From an uncultured Pelagibacteraceae bacterium (lineage in GTDB: Bacteria > Pseudomonadota > Alphaproteobacteria > Pelagibacterales > Pelagibacteraceae): DNA of 64,000 nt. This document shows, one piece after another, positions 15,999 through 25,860 of the stretch (positions within the stretch are counted from its first letter, which is position 1; each line of letters begins with the position of its first letter). Where the stretch lies: assembly GCA_902543295.1 (NCBI GenBank), contig CACBXW010000001.1, positions 1 to 64,000 on the forward strand, in the 5' to 3' direction. The position numbers were made by a program, and so were the translations under genes. Under the pieces are notes generated by a model that saw only the letters and a list, made by a program, of their open reading frames with translations, did no database searches and was not told the DNA's origin.

Positions 15999-16612
15999 AT
16001 TAAATTTTTTATTGCTTGGTGCGGTTTAAACTTTTTATTATTCCAAATGTAACTTGAAATAGCTAAAAAATCTGCTTTGTTCAACAATAGTTTTTTATAA
16101 TTGCTTTCATTGATTCCCCCAATAGCTACAACTGGTAAATTTATTAACTTTTTAATTTTAATTAAAGATTTGATATTCGCTTTATGTGTAACTTTTTTAG
16201 TTCTAGTTTTAAAAAATGCTCCTAATGCAATATAATTTGCACCACCCGATGAAGCATTTTTAGCCAGTTTAATTGAATTATGACAAGTAACTCCAATTAT
16301 TTTATTCTTTAAAATTTTTCTTGCATCAAAAATATTCATATCTCCTTGACCCAAATGACATCCGTGTGCATTCACTTTTAAAGCAAGATGAGGATTATCA
16401 TTAATGATTAATTTTACTCTGTTTTTCTTACAAATTCGCAATATTTTCTTTGCAATTATAGTTTTTTTTTTAATATTTTCTTTTTTAAGTCGTAATTGAA
16501 AAAATTTTACCTTTTTCGATTTAAAAACTATATTTAAGATGTTGTAAAATGATTTATTTATAATTTTATTAGGAGATATTAAATAAATAAATTTTTTATT
16601 TTGAATTTTCAA
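15995..16612 (-). CDS. thiE: Thiamine-phosphate synthase
   Basis: The 205-residue TIM-barrel protein couples HMP pyrophosphate with the thiazole phosphate to make thiamine phosphate. Signatures: 'FQLRLK' in strand 2, 'LIINDNPHLALKVNAHGCHL' with 'GQGD' after it for the pyrophosphate and Mg2+, 'GVTCHN', 'YIALGAFFKTRTK' and 'VVAIGGI'. The usual 'GQxD' has Gly rather than Glu between Gln and Asp. It overlaps fba by 17 bases and efp by four, an odd position for a thiamine gene. thiD is at 35642-36454, but no thiC or thiG is seen here. Confidence 0.88.
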   Translation of the reverse strand: MKIQNKKFIYLISPNKIINKSFYNILNIVFKSKKVKFFQLRLKKENIKKKTIIAKKILRICKKNRVKLIINDNPHLALKVNAHGCHLGQGDMNIFDARKILKNKIIGVTCHNSIKLAKNASSGGANYIALGAFFKTRTKKVTHKANIKSLIKIKKLINLPVVAIGGINESNYKKLLLNKADFLAISSYIWNNKKFKPHQAIKNLI

Positions 16613-17609
16613 AACTTTTTGACCATTTTCCTTGTGCCGCTAAAGAACACATTTTAGCTCTATGATCGAAAATTTTCTGGGTTCCGATTGCATTATTAAT
16701 ATCTTTTGACCAATATTTTAGCGCACTTTGTTGTAGAGCTCTTCCATAAGAATATGTCATTATAAAATTTGTATCATTTTTTACATTTATTTGATTTAAG
16801 TTTGCTGTAGCTTCTATCTCTGTTTGACCCCCCGATAGAAAAGCTATGCCAGGGACTGATGCTGGTACATTATTTTTCAAACATTCTAAAGTTAGTTCTG
16901 CAATTTCTTCGCTAGAAATTTTTTCATCGGAACTTTTTCCTGGTAAAATCATGTTTGGTTTTAATATTGTTCCCTTCAAATCAACATTATTTATTTCTAA
17001 CTCTTCATAACATTTATTTATTACTTCAGATGTTTTGATGAAACAATCTTTAGCAGAATGATCACCATCCATTAAAACTTCGGGTTCAATTATAGGAACC
17101 ATTCCTGCTTCTTGAACTAATGCAGCGTATCTAGCCAATGCGTGAGCATTTGACGAAATAGATAATTTGCTAGGATATTTATCAGAAATCACGTAAACAC
17201 CTCTCCATTTTGTAAATCTTGCTCCAAGTTTATAATAATCATTAAGTCTTTCTCTCAAACCATCTAAACCTTCTGTAATTTTTTCCTCTTTAGATCCTGC
17301 TAATATTTTGGCTCCTGTATCAACTTTAATCCCTGCTAACGATCCACTTGAATTAATAAGTTCAGGTATAGTTTTTCCATTAGACGTTCTCTGTCTTATT
17401 GTTTCATCATATAGTATTACTCCACCTATACATTCACTTATTGATGATGATGAAAAAAGAGTTTGTCTAAAAAGCAGTCTATTATTTTCATCAGAATGTA
17501 CTTTTACCGAGTCTAATCTTTTTGTCATTGTGGCAGTGCTTTCATCAGCTGCAAGTATACCTTTGCCATTAGATAATATTTGAAGAGCGATTTTGTTTAG
17601 TTCAGACAT
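16596..17609 (-). CDS. fba: Class I fructose-bisphosphate aldolase
   Basis: The 337-residue enzyme is of the class I, Schiff-base type more familiar from eukaryotes. 'GILAADESTATMTKRL' at 17-32 is the N-terminal signature, 'WRGVY' follows, and 'LKGTILKPNM' at 211-220 holds the Schiff-base Lys217. It cleaves or forms fructose-1,6-bisphosphate and needs no metal. The gene begins directly after pgk and overlaps thiE by 17 bases. Its place with pgk, gap and tkt suits gluconeogenesis and ribose supply in a cell that also has pyruvate phosphate dikinase (51863-54520). Confidence 0.95.
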   Translation of the reverse strand: MSELNKIALQILSNGKGILAADESTATMTKRLDSVKVHSDENNRLLFRQTLFSSSSISECIGGVILYDETIRQRTSNGKTIPELINSSGSLAGIKVDTGAKILAGSKEEKITEGLDGLRERLNDYYKLGARFTKWRGVYVISDKYPSKLSISSNAHALARYAALVQEAGMVPIIEPEVLMDGDHSAKDCFIKTSEVINKCYEELEINNVDLKGTILKPNMILPGKSSDEKISSEEIAELTLECLKNNVPASVPGIAFLSGGQTEIEATANLNQINVKNDTNFIMTYSYGRALQQSALKYWSKDINNAIGTQKIFDHRAKMCSLAAQGKWSKSFENSK

Positions 17610-18782
17610 TTAATTTAATGCTTTTATACCAGGGAGAACTTTGCCTTCAAGATATTCTAAAAATGCTCCACCTGCAGTTGAAACAAAATTATATTTATTT
17701 TTCATATTTAGTGAATTAATTACTGCCACTGTATCTCCTCCACCAACAACTGAAAAAATTTTGTCCCCTCTGTTTGCTATATATTTTGCTATTTCTGAGC
17801 TTCCTAATGAAAAATTCTTATTTTCAAAGTAACCTAGTGGTCCGTTCCATAATATTGTCGAGGAATGGTCAATAATTTTTTTTATTTCAACTAATGTTTT
17901 TGATCCAACATCAAGTATCATATCATCGTCTTCAATATCTTTAAAATCTTTTTCAAAAGATTTATCATTCAATTTTTTTCCAATTTTAACATCTTTCGGA
18001 AAATATATTTTACATTTATTTTTTTCAGCATATGTGAATATTTCTTGAATTAAGTAATCAATATTTTTTTCATATACAGAATTACCAATTTTCAAACCTT
18101 TGTATTTCAATATATTGTTTGCCATTGCACCAACTATTATAATACTATTAAATTTTGGTATTAAATTTTTTATTATATTTATTTTTGAAGATATTTTAGA
18201 TCCACCGATTATACATGTTACAGGCTTTTTTATTTCAGAAGTTATTTTATTAAGAGCATTTATCTCCGCATTAATTTGAATTCCGCTATACGATGGAATA
18301 TACCTTGTTATTTTTGATACGGAGGCATGATCTCTGTGTGAACATGAAAATGCGTCATTAACATATATTTCACCTAAGCTTGCTAATTTCTTTGAAAATT
18401 TATCATCGTTGGCTTCTTCTTCGGGATAAAATCTAATATTTTCAAGTATTACCAACTCATCATTTGAATTCTTAAAAATTTCTTCTTTATTTAAATTAAA
18501 AATGTTTTCTTTAAGCAATGATACATCTTTTTTAATTTTACTTTTAATATACAACGATACCAATTCTAGAGAAAGTTCCTTGACTATTTTTCCTTTTGGT
18601 CTTCCAACATGAGATATTATTATAATCTTTGCTTTTTTTTTTAATAAAAATTCTACTGTAGGCATAACCTTATCAATCCGGTTAGTATCTGTTATTTTTC
18701 CGTGTTTCATTGGAACATTTAAATCGAGTCTAAGAATTACACTTTTATTTTCAATTTTTTCTATATTTTCAATAGATTTCAT
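17610..18782 (-). CDS. pgk: Phosphoglycerate kinase
   Basis: The 390-residue enzyme transfers phosphate between 1,3-bisphosphoglycerate and ADP. 'ILRLDLNVPM' near the N terminus and 'ISHVGRPKG' bind the triose, 'DAFSCSHRDHASV' follows (the usual 'GTAHR' is 'SCSHR' here), and 'SVVGGGDTVAVI' near the C terminus binds the nucleotide. Length matches the family. The start overlaps the gap stop by one base. Confidence 0.96.
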   Translation of the reverse strand: MKSIENIEKIENKSVILRLDLNVPMKHGKITDTNRIDKVMPTVEFLLKKKAKIIIISHVGRPKGKIVKELSLELVSLYIKSKIKKDVSLLKENIFNLNKEEIFKNSNDELVILENIRFYPEEEANDDKFSKKLASLGEIYVNDAFSCSHRDHASVSKITRYIPSYSGIQINAEINALNKITSEIKKPVTCIIGGSKISSKINIIKNLIPKFNSIIIVGAMANNILKYKGLKIGNSVYEKNIDYLIQEIFTYAEKNKCKIYFPKDVKIGKKLNDKSFEKDFKDIEDDDMILDVGSKTLVEIKKIIDHSSTILWNGPLGYFENKNFSLGSSEIAKYIANRGDKIFSVVGGGDTVAVINSLNMKNKYNFVSTAGGAFLEYLEGKVLPGIKALN

Positions 18783-19789
18783 TATTTGATCTTGCTTACA
18801 TACTCAGCAATATCACACATTCTGTTCGAGAAACCCCATTCATTATCATACCAAGCTGAAATTTTTCCCATTTTATTACCAACTACATTAGTAAGTGAGG
18901 AATCTATGATCGCGGATGCACTATTGTGATTAAAATCAACTGAGACTAGCTTCTCATCTGTAACATTTAGAATATTTTTAAGTTTCGATTTAGATGCTGA
19001 AAATAAAGAGTTATTTAATTTTTTTATCGTAATATTTTTTTTTACATTAAATATAAATTCAATTAATGAAACATTTGGTGTTGGTACTCTCATAGCTACC
19101 CCTTCTAGCTTACCTTTCAATGAGGGTATAATTTCGCCAATAGCTTTTGATGCACCAGTGGATGTTGGTACAATTGATTGACTTGCAGACCTCGCCCTTC
19201 TTGGATCTTTGTGAGAATTATCTAATATTCTTTGATCACTTGTAAAAGCATGTATGGTTGTCATAAAACCATTAAGAATTATAAAATTTTTATTAATTAC
19301 ATCTGCAACAGGAGCTAAACAATTTGTTGTGCAGGAAGCTGCTGAAATAATCTTATCATTATTATTGACATTATTATGATTTACGCCAAAAACTATAGTT
19401 TTATCTGCCATTTTACACGGGGCTGATACTATAACTTTTTTTATCCCATTTTCTATATGTGGCATTAATTGATCTTTAGAATTAAACTTACCTGTACACT
19501 CGAAAACAAAATCAACACCATATTTTTCCCACTTTATGTCATTAATTTTAGAGTGTTGGGTGTAAGATATTTTTTCTTTATTTATTTTTATGTAATTTTC
19601 TTCAGATTTTACCAGAGAACTAAAAGTTCCATGAATTGAATCATATTTTAATAAATTTGCGCAAATTTCAGAGCTAGATATATTATTAATATGCTTGATG
19701 ATTATTTTACCTTTGTGATTTTCATAAATCGACCTTACAATCATTCTGCCAATTCTGCCCATACCGTTAATGCCAACTTTTATTGTCAT
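18782..19789 (-). CDS. gap: Glyceraldehyde-3-phosphate dehydrogenase
   Basis: The 335-residue enzyme begins '[20 protein letters not shown]', with the dinucleotide loop at 8-14. '[12 protein letters not shown]' carries the catalytic Cys153, and '[12 protein letters not shown]' closes the C terminus. After the second strand the sequence is '[10 protein letters not shown]'; NAD-specific enzymes usually have Asp in 'IND' there, so the adenosine-ribose contact is Asn36, which would tolerate NADP. Cofactor preference is therefore open. It overlaps tkt by four bases upstream and pgk by one. Confidence 0.95.
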   Translation of the reverse strand: MTIKVGINGMGRIGRMIVRSIYENHKGKIIIKHINNISSSEICANLLKYDSIHGTFSSLVKSEENYIKINKEKISYTQHSKINDIKWEKYGVDFVFECTGKFNSKDQLMPHIENGIKKVIVSAPCKMADKTIVFGVNHNNVNNNDKIISAASCTTNCLAPVADVINKNFIILNGFMTTIHAFTSDQRILDNSHKDPRRARSASQSIVPTSTGASKAIGEIIPSLKGKLEGVAMRVPTPNVSLIEFIFNVKKNITIKKLNNSLFSASKSKLKNILNVTDEKLVSVDFNHNSASAIIDSSLTNVVGNKMGKISAWYDNEWGFSNRMCDIAEYVSKIK

Positions 19790-21741
19790 TTTTTTATATA
19801 AAATTTAATTTTTTTACTAATTTTTTCACTACTTAAACCAAAATGATCATAGACTTTTTTATAAGGAGCACTTTTACCAAAGTCTTCTATTGAAAAAGAC
19901 AAGCCTTTTTCAATATATTTTTCCCAAGACATTTTTGAACCTGCCTCAATTGCAAAAGTGTTTTTGCTTTCTTTTAAGATTTTATTTTTATAGCTTTTGT
20001 TTTGTTTGTCAAAAATTTCTTGGCAAGGCATTGATATTACTTTTGAATAGATTTTTTTTTTGGCCAATTTATGACTTGTCTCAATTGCAAGATTGACTTC
20101 TGACCCTGAAGCTAAAATGGTTAAATTTATATTTTTTCCAGTCCTCAAAACCTCGTAAGCTCCCATAGAGCATTGATTTTTTTTGCTAAAGCTATTTCTT
20201 ATGGGTTTTAAGTTTTGTCTAGTTAAAGCTAATATGCTAGGTGTTTTGTTGCTTTTTAATGCAATATCCCAACATTCAATTGTTTCGGTTTGATCCGCTG
20301 GCCTCAAAACATTTAAGTTTGGAATAGATCTTAAAGCAGCAAGTTGCTCTACAGGTTGATGAGTAGGTCCATCTTCTCCTAGTCCTATAGAATCATGTGT
20401 CATTATATAAATTACCTTCTGTTTCATTATAGCAGACAATCTTATTGAAGGTTTGCAATAGTCTGAAAATATTAAAAAAGTACCTCCATAAGGAATAAAA
20501 TTACTATGAAGAGCTAATCCATTCATTATCCCACTCATTGCGTGTTCCCTAACACCATAGTGAATATAATTACCACCAAAGTTACTTGAATTAATAATTT
20601 TATGTAACTTAGTTTTTGTATTGTTTGATCCCGCTAAATCAGCAGAACCACCAATTAAAGTATTTCTCTCTTTTAATATAGCAGATAAAAACTCTTCTGA
20701 GGATTTTCTTGTAGCTATAGTCTTAAAATTTTTTATTGCATCTTTTTTTTGTTTTATAATTGAACTCGAGAATTTATTTTTAATAATATTTTTAAATTTT
20801 AGTTTGTGTCTACTAAAAGTTTTATTCCATATTTTTTCTTTTTTGACACCTTTCTCTCCAATTTTTCTCCAATCAGTTAAAATTCTTTGAGGTATTTTAA
20901 ATGGTTTATAATCCCAATCTAATCTTTTTCTAACTAACTTAATTTCATCTATTCCAAGAGGACTTCCATGAGAAGAGGCCTTTCCACTTTTATTTGGAGA
21001 TCCAAATCCTATTTTTGTTTTACACGAAATCACTGTTGGTTTTTTAGATGTTTGTGCTTTTTTTAATGCATTATAAATTTCTCTGTAATTATGCCCATTG
21101 ATCAAAATATAATTCCATCCATAGCTTTTAAATCTGTTTTTATAGTCATCTGAGACTGCTAAACTAGTAGGACCATCAATTGAAATAGAATTATTATCAA
21201 AAAGCATTATAAGATTGTTAAGTCTAAGGTGACCGGCTAGACTCATTGCTTCATGACTTATTCCTTCCATAAGGCATCCATCACCAGCCAAGACATAGGT
21301 TTTGTGATTTATTAAATTACTTCCTAATTTTTTCTTTAAAATTTCTTCTGCTATTGCAAAACCCACAGAATTTGCAATTCCTTGACCTAAAGGACCAGTT
21401 GTTGTTTCAATACCTGAGTTGGGGTGATACTCTGGGTGTCCAGCACAAATTGAATTTAGTTGTCTAAAGTTCTTAATGTCATTAATTGATACACTTTTAT
21501 ATCCAGTTAAGTACAAAAGTGAGTAGAGCAACATTGATCCGTGTCCAGCTGATAAAATAAACCTATCTCTATTAAGCCAGCTTGGATTTTTTGGATTAAA
21601 TTTTAAGAAATATTTATATAAAATTGTTACAACATCCGCCATGCCCATTGGCATGCCAGGGTGACCAGAATTAGCTTTTTGAACCGCATCTATTGATAAA
21701 AAACGAATAGCGCTTGATAAATTTTTTTCTTTATTTTTCAA
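19786..21741 (-). CDS. tkt: Transketolase
   Basis: The 651-residue thiamine-diphosphate enzyme moves two-carbon units between ketoses and aldoses. '[11 protein letters not shown]' near residues 23-33, 'SAGHGSML' at 64-71, '[13 protein letters not shown]' at 153-165 with Asn184 in '[10 protein letters not shown]' (the ThDP/Mg2+ motif), then '[16 protein letters not shown]' in the middle domain. It is the first gene of the minus-strand central-carbon operon; the divergent coiled-coil gene starts about 50 bases away. Its cofactor is the product of the thiamine genes nearby. Confidence 0.96.
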   Translation of the reverse strand: MKNKEKNLSSAIRFLSIDAVQKANSGHPGMPMGMADVVTILYKYFLKFNPKNPSWLNRDRFILSAGHGSMLLYSLLYLTGYKSVSINDIKNFRQLNSICAGHPEYHPNSGIETTTGPLGQGIANSVGFAIAEEILKKKLGSNLINHKTYVLAGDGCLMEGISHEAMSLAGHLRLNNLIMLFDNNSISIDGPTSLAVSDDYKNRFKSYGWNYILINGHNYREIYNALKKAQTSKKPTVISCKTKIGFGSPNKSGKASSHGSPLGIDEIKLVRKRLDWDYKPFKIPQRILTDWRKIGEKGVKKEKIWNKTFSRHKLKFKNIIKNKFSSSIIKQKKDAIKNFKTIATRKSSEEFLSAILKERNTLIGGSADLAGSNNTKTKLHKIINSSNFGGNYIHYGVREHAMSGIMNGLALHSNFIPYGGTFLIFSDYCKPSIRLSAIMKQKVIYIMTHDSIGLGEDGPTHQPVEQLAALRSIPNLNVLRPADQTETIECWDIALKSNKTPSILALTRQNLKPIRNSFSKKNQCSMGAYEVLRTGKNINLTILASGSEVNLAIETSHKLAKKKIYSKVISMPCQEIFDKQNKSYKNKILKESKNTFAIEAGSKMSWEKYIEKGLSFSIEDFGKSAPYKKVYDHFGLSSEKISKKIKFYIKK

Positions 21742-21793
21742 AAAGTATCCTATCTAGACTTAGGTGATTCAATTTATTAATATAGATATATAT

Positions 21794-22117
21794 ATGAAAA
21801 ACATTGATGAAAAAGAAAAAAAATTAGAAGATACTTTAGAAAAGTTAAGAGAAATAAATGTTCAAGATAATAAAGAATTAAATGAAGTTAACATATTAAG
21901 AGATCAGAAAAATCAATTAGAAATTGAAAAAGATCAGATAAACAAATCTCTTAAGACCTTAGAGGAAGAAAATTTAAAACTTAAAAGTCAATTAAAGGAA
22001 CTAAAAATAAATTATGAAATTTCAAAAAAAAAAGAAAATCACTTTACTGAAAAAATTGATGAATTAAATCAAGAAACAGATAGTTTATTGGAAGAAATAG
22101 ATAAATGGCAAATGTAA
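21794..22117 (+). CDS. Small coiled-coil protein (DUF4164-like), upstream of zapA
   Basis: The ATG at 21794 gives 107 residues beginning 'MKNIDEKEKKLEDTLEKL'; an earlier in-frame ATG at 21764 would add a short hydrophobic lead. Almost the whole protein is a charged heptad-repeat coiled coil with no enzyme motif. Alphaproteobacteria often have such a DUF4164-type gene directly before zapA, so a link to the divisome is likely but not shown. It overlaps zapA by 13 bases. Confidence 0.75.
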   Translation: MKNIDEKEKKLEDTLEKLREINVQDNKELNEVNILRDQKNQLEIEKDQINKSLKTLEEENLKLKSQLKELKINYEISKKKENHFTEKIDELNQETDSLLEEIDKWQM

Positions 22118-22551
22118 ATATAAAATTTAATGGTAAAGAATATTTATTATCCTGTGAAGATGGTCAAGAGGAACATTTGGAAGAGTTGTCCTTGAGTTTA
22201 AATAAAAAATTTAATGATCTAAAATTTGATCTTGGAAATATTGGAGAGAATAAATTACTACTAATATCTTCTATAAAAGTCATGGATGAGTATTTTGAAA
22301 CCAAAAAAAAAGTAGATGCGCAAAAAAAAGAGCTTCAAGAATTAAAAGAAAAATTTAAAGAATTAAAATCTTTAGTTTATCAGTACAAAGATAACAAAGA
22401 AAATGAAATTAAAAATTTAAGCTCAACACAAGAAGAACTTGAGAATGATATTGAAAAGTACAAAATAAGTTATGAAAATTTAATAGACAAAGTAACTTTA
22501 GAAATAGAAGACTTTGTCAAAAAAAATAGCACAAATACTTCTGTTTCATAA
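22105..22551 (+). CDS. zapA: Cell division protein ZapA
   Basis: The 148-residue protein begins 'MANVNIKFNGKEYLLSCEDG', followed by 'HLEELSLSLNKKF' and 'KLLLISSIKVMDEYFE', the ZapA core that crosslinks FtsZ filaments. The C-terminal 80 residues form a long coiled coil, as expected. It sits between a coiled-coil gene and fau; in many bacteria 6S RNA lies between zapA and fau, but only six bases separate them here. Confidence 0.88.
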   Translation: MANVNIKFNGKEYLLSCEDGQEEHLEELSLSLNKKFNDLKFDLGNIGENKLLLISSIKVMDEYFETKKKVDAQKKELQELKEKFKELKSLVYQYKDNKENEIKNLSSTQEELENDIEKYKISYENLIDKVTLEIEDFVKKNSTNTSVS

Positions 22552-22557
22552 ATATCA

Positions 22558-23097
22558 GTGTCAAAATTTAAATTAAGAAAAAAAATTATTAACTTAAGAA
22601 AAAAAAAATATTTTGAAATCAAAATTGACGATAATATTATAAATAGTTTTTATAATAAAATTAATCTATCAAAAAATAAAATTATTGGAGGTTATTTTCC
22701 AATAAATTTTGAATTTGATTGTTTGCAAATACTAAAAAAATTTTATTCTAACGGTTATATTATTTCGTTGCCAATTATAAAAAGAAATCATCAAATGGAT
22801 TTTCACAAATGGGATATGAATGATCCTTTAACATTAAACTCATTAGGAATTCCTCAGCCATTAAAATTGAAAAAAGTATACCCAGATATAATATTTGTAC
22901 CAACAGTTGCTTTTGATAAATTCAGGAATAGAATTGGCTACGGTGGTGGATTTTATGATAGATATTTAGAAAAAATCTCTCAAATTAAAAAATGTACAAC
23001 AATTGGACTGGCTTTTTCACATCAAAAAGTTAATAAAATTAATGTTGAAAATTTTGATAGAAAATTAGATTTAATTTTGACAGAAAAATTAATGTAA
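22558..23097 (+). CDS. fau: 5-formyltetrahydrofolate cyclo-ligase
   Basis: The 179-residue protein starts at GTG and opens with a Lys/Arg-rich helix 'MSKFKLRKKIINLRKKKYF'. 'FVPTVAFDKFRNRIGYGGGF' and then 'YDRYL' form the family signature for the ATP and folate site. It turns 5-formyl-THF into 5,10-methenyl-THF, returning a stored folate to one-carbon metabolism. Gene order zapA-fau is widely conserved. Confidence 0.9.
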   Translation: MSKFKLRKKIINLRKKKYFEIKIDDNIINSFYNKINLSKNKIIGGYFPINFEFDCLQILKKFYSNGYIISLPIIKRNHQMDFHKWDMNDPLTLNSLGIPQPLKLKKVYPDIIFVPTVAFDKFRNRIGYGGGFYDRYLEKISQIKKCTTIGLAFSHQKVNKINVENFDRKLDLILTEKLM

Positions 23098-23099
23098 AA

Positions 23100-23906
23100 A
23101 TGAAAATTTTATTTTTAGGCGATATCGTCGGAGACGCAGGCTTTAAATCAGTAAAAAAAAACTTGCCAAATATAGTCTCAAAAAAAGGCATAGATTTTGT
23201 TTGTGTTAATGGTGAAAATGCAGCAAGTGAAGGTGTGGGTCTAACTGAGAATATTGCTAATGAACTTTTTAATGTAGGTGTAGATGTAATTACTACAGGA
23301 AATCATGTCTGGGATCAAAAGGAAATTTATGAATATATAAAAACTGAAAAAAAATTATTAAGACCAGTAAATATGAGTGGAAATTTACCTGGTAAAGGTT
23401 TTTCCATATTCAATTCAAAAAAAAATCTAAAAGTTGGTGTACTAAATCTGATGGGTAACGTTTTTATGAAAAAGTGTGATGATGTTTTTAAAATTGCTAC
23501 CGAATTTATTGCAGAAAAAAAAAAATCAAAAGATTATGATTTTTTAATAGTGGATTTTCATGGAGAAATAACAAGTGAAAAAATGGCTATAGGTAATCTA
23601 TTTGATGGATATGCAACTTTAGTTGTAGGTACCCATACGCACGTGCCCACAAATGATGCAAGAGTTCTAAAAAATGGAACTAGCTATATTACTGATGCTG
23701 GAATGTGTGGTGACTATGACTCGGTAATTGGTATGAATGCACAAAATTCAATTAACAGATTTCTAAAAAAAGAAGCTGTAAAACATTTTCCTGCCAATGG
23801 AGAAGCATCTCTGAGTGGTGTAGTTGTAGATTGCGATGTAAGAAATGGACTAGCAAAAAATATAGAAAGTTTCATTTTTGGTGGGAGTTTAAAAAACATA
23901 AATTAA
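23100..23906 (+). CDS. ymdB: YmdB-family metallophosphoesterase
   Basis: The 268-residue protein begins 'MKILFLGDIVGDAGFKSV', and the metal ligands are visible in 'NGENAASEGVGL', 'TTGNHVWDQKE', 'DFHGEITSEK' and 'GTHTHVPTNDA'. This is the TIGR00282 family, dinuclear-metal phosphodiesterases known in Bacillus as YmdB, which acts on cyclic nucleotides and affects RNA turnover. The role in Alphaproteobacteria is not established. The ATG is two bases after the fau stop and yebC begins two bases after its stop. Confidence 0.9.
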   Translation: MKILFLGDIVGDAGFKSVKKNLPNIVSKKGIDFVCVNGENAASEGVGLTENIANELFNVGVDVITTGNHVWDQKEIYEYIKTEKKLLRPVNMSGNLPGKGFSIFNSKKNLKVGVLNLMGNVFMKKCDDVFKIATEFIAEKKKSKDYDFLIVDFHGEITSEKMAIGNLFDGYATLVVGTHTHVPTNDARVLKNGTSYITDAGMCGDYDSVIGMNAQNSINRFLKKEAVKHFPANGEASLSGVVVDCDVRNGLAKNIESFIFGGSLKNIN

Positions 23907-23908
23907 TT

Positions 23909-24631
23909 ATGGCTGGACACTCACATTGGGCGGGCATTAAACATAAAAAAGGCAAAGCTGACAAACAGAGATCAAAAATTTTTTCTAAACTCTCCAGAGA
24001 AATCACTGTTGCTGCGAAACTAGGAGATAAGAATCCCGATATGAATTCGAGGTTAAGATCAGCAATACAAGCGGCCAGATCAGCTAACATGCCAAAAGAA
24101 AATATTGAGAGAGCAATTGAAAAGTCTTCTAACAATGATCAATCAAATTTTGAAAATATTAGGTATGAAGGTTTTGGACCTAGCAAATCTGCTGTAATAG
24201 TTGAAGCATTGACTGATAATAAAAATAGAACTGCTTCTAATATAAGAACAATATTTTCGAAAAATAACGGTTCTTTAGGAACCCAGGGCTCTGCATCACA
24301 TAATTTTCAAAGATTGGGTGTAATTAAAATAGATAAAAATGAAATTGAAAAAGATAAAATTTTTGAATTAGCAATCGAGTCGGGTGCAAATGATTGTATT
24401 TCTCGTGATGAATTTCATGAAGTGCATACGGATATCGATGAAATATACGAGGTAAAAAAAAAATTTGAAAAAGTTATTGCAAATTTTCTTTCTACTGAAA
24501 TCGAGTGGCTACCCATAAATAAGGTATCTCTTAAAGGTGAAGAAAATCAAAATATGGTAAAATTTTTAGAAACTCTTGATGATGAGGATGATGTACAAAA
24601 TGTTTATACAAATGTTAACTTTGAAGATTAA
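23909..24631 (+). CDS. yebC: YebC/PmpR family protein
   Basis: The ATG at 23909 gives the standard 240 residues starting 'MAGHSHWAGIKHKKGKADKQ'; a longer frame from 23831 would run through the end of ymdB and is not used. 'RAIEKSSNN' and 'YEGFGPSKSAVIVE' are family features. YebC proteins were first described as transcription regulators and more recently linked to ribosome function at difficult peptide stretches. It is followed without a gap by the RuvC-like gene, as in the common yebC-ruvC order. Confidence 0.95.
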   Translation: MAGHSHWAGIKHKKGKADKQRSKIFSKLSREITVAAKLGDKNPDMNSRLRSAIQAARSANMPKENIERAIEKSSNNDQSNFENIRYEGFGPSKSAVIVEALTDNKNRTASNIRTIFSKNNGSLGTQGSASHNFQRLGVIKIDKNEIEKDKIFELAIESGANDCISRDEFHEVHTDIDEIYEVKKKFEKVIANFLSTEIEWLPINKVSLKGEENQNMVKFLETLDDEDDVQNVYTNVNFED

Positions 24632-25129
24632 ATGATAATTGTTGGAATTGATCCAGGTATAGCAGGTGCTATCTGTTTTTTTTCTAGTGGGAATGTTATT
24701 GATGTAATCGACATGCCCACAATGGCTGAAGGAAAAAAAAATAAAAAACAAGTTAATGGTAGGCAAATTTATAATGAAATAATGCTAATAAAAAATAATT
24801 TTAAGAGCGAAAAAATGAGTGTAATAGTCGAACAAGTTTCTGCTATGCCAGGACAAGGTGTAACAAGCATGTTTAATTTTGGACAATCATTTGGAGTTAT
24901 TAAAGGCATTTGTTCTGCAATGGAGCTACCCATTTTTTATGTTAGACCAGCAAAATGGAAAAAACATTTTAATTTGATTAATTCTGATAAAGATGCCAGT
25001 AGAACTAAAGTAATAGAGATGTTTCCTAGAATCTCTAATAAGTTATCAAGAAAAAAAGATATTAATAAGGCTGATGCTATTTTAATTGCTCAATATTTTG
25101 AAAACACAAGAGAAAACATTGATAACTAG
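24632..25129 (+). CDS. ruvC: RuvC-like Holliday junction resolvase, phage-type
   Basis: The 165-residue protein has the RuvC nuclease fold with acidic residues Asp7 in 'GIDPGIAGA', Glu67 in 'IVEQV' and Asp148 in 'KADAILIA'. The middle segment 'AMPGQGVTSMFNFGQSFG' at 71-88 and 'YVRPAKWKKHF' at 103-113 resemble the resolvases of phages and some Alphaproteobacteria rather than classical E. coli RuvC ('LGQARGV'). It would cut four-way DNA junctions during recombination. It sits exactly where ruvC lies in the common order yebC-ruvC-ruvA-ruvB-tolQ, but ruvA and ruvB are not there. Confidence 0.85.
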   Translation: MIIVGIDPGIAGAICFFSSGNVIDVIDMPTMAEGKKNKKQVNGRQIYNEIMLIKNNFKSEKMSVIVEQVSAMPGQGVTSMFNFGQSFGVIKGICSAMELPIFYVRPAKWKKHFNLINSDKDASRTKVIEMFPRISNKLSRKKDINKADAILIAQYFENTRENIDN

Positions 25130-25185
25130 ACTATTTGAGTTTTTTGAAGTCAAATTAATGACATATTTTAATGGGAAACGATTGA

Positions 25186-25860
25186 ATGGACTCAGATATT
25201 GCAACACAAAGCTTAGGTTTAGCAAGTAACACAGATTTTTCTTTAATTAGTTTATTTTTGCGCGCAGATATAATTGTCAAGTCAGTAATAATAATATTAA
25301 TTCTATCTTCCATTTATTCATGGGCAATAATATTTGAAAAAATAAGAATGTTTAGAAAAATTAATAAAAGTGCAGAGGAATTTGAAGAGAAATTCTGGAA
25401 ATCAAAGTCTGCTGAAACATTTTATAACAGTCTGCCTTCAAATATTGAGGATCCTATGGCAAAATTATTTAAAAGTTCTATGCAAACAGTTATGAAAACT
25501 AGATCAAAATCAAATTTATCTGAGAGACTATCTAGTGTTTTAGAAGTAAATATTGAAAAACAAATGGTAGCAGTTGAAAAGTATAATAGTTTTTTAGCAA
25601 CTGTTGGATCGACAGCTCCATTTATAGGATTGTTTGGAACTGTTTGGGGAATTATGAATTCATTTCAATCGATTGCAATTTCAAGAAACACTAGCCTTGC
25701 AATAGTTGCCCCAGGTATTGCAGAAGCCTTATTTGCAACTGCACTTGGATTATTAGCTGCAATTCCTGCTGTAATTGCTTATAATAAATTTAATTCAGAC
25801 TCTAGAAAATACTCACAAAAATTAGAAAACTTTTCGAAAAGATTCTTATCAATTATTTAA
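25186..25860 (+). CDS. tolQ: Tol-Pal system proton channel subunit TolQ
   Basis: The 224-residue MotA/ExbB/TolQ-family protein has three membrane helices, near residues 30-50, 130-155 and 170-195. 'TVGSTAPFIGLFGTVWGIMN' before helix 2 and 'GIAEALFATALGLLAAIPA' are the conserved proton-path segments. With TolR it uses the proton gradient to energise TolA and pull the outer membrane inward at division. A 56-base gap separates it from ruvC, so an operon promoter may lie there; tolR follows with no gap. Confidence 0.96.
   Translation: MDSDIATQSLGLASNTDFSLISLFLRADIIVKSVIIILILSSIYSWAIIFEKIRMFRKINKSAEEFEEKFWKSKSAETFYNSLPSNIEDPMAKLFKSSMQTVMKTRSKSNLSERLSSVLEVNIEKQMVAVEKYNSFLATVGSTAPFIGLFGTVWGIMNSFQSIAISRNTSLAIVAPGIAEALFATALGLLAAIPAVIAYNKFNSDSRKYSQKLENFSKRFLSII

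Noticed and set aside
22552-22557. 6S RNA, often found between zapA and fau
   Set aside because: Only six bases separate the two genes here.
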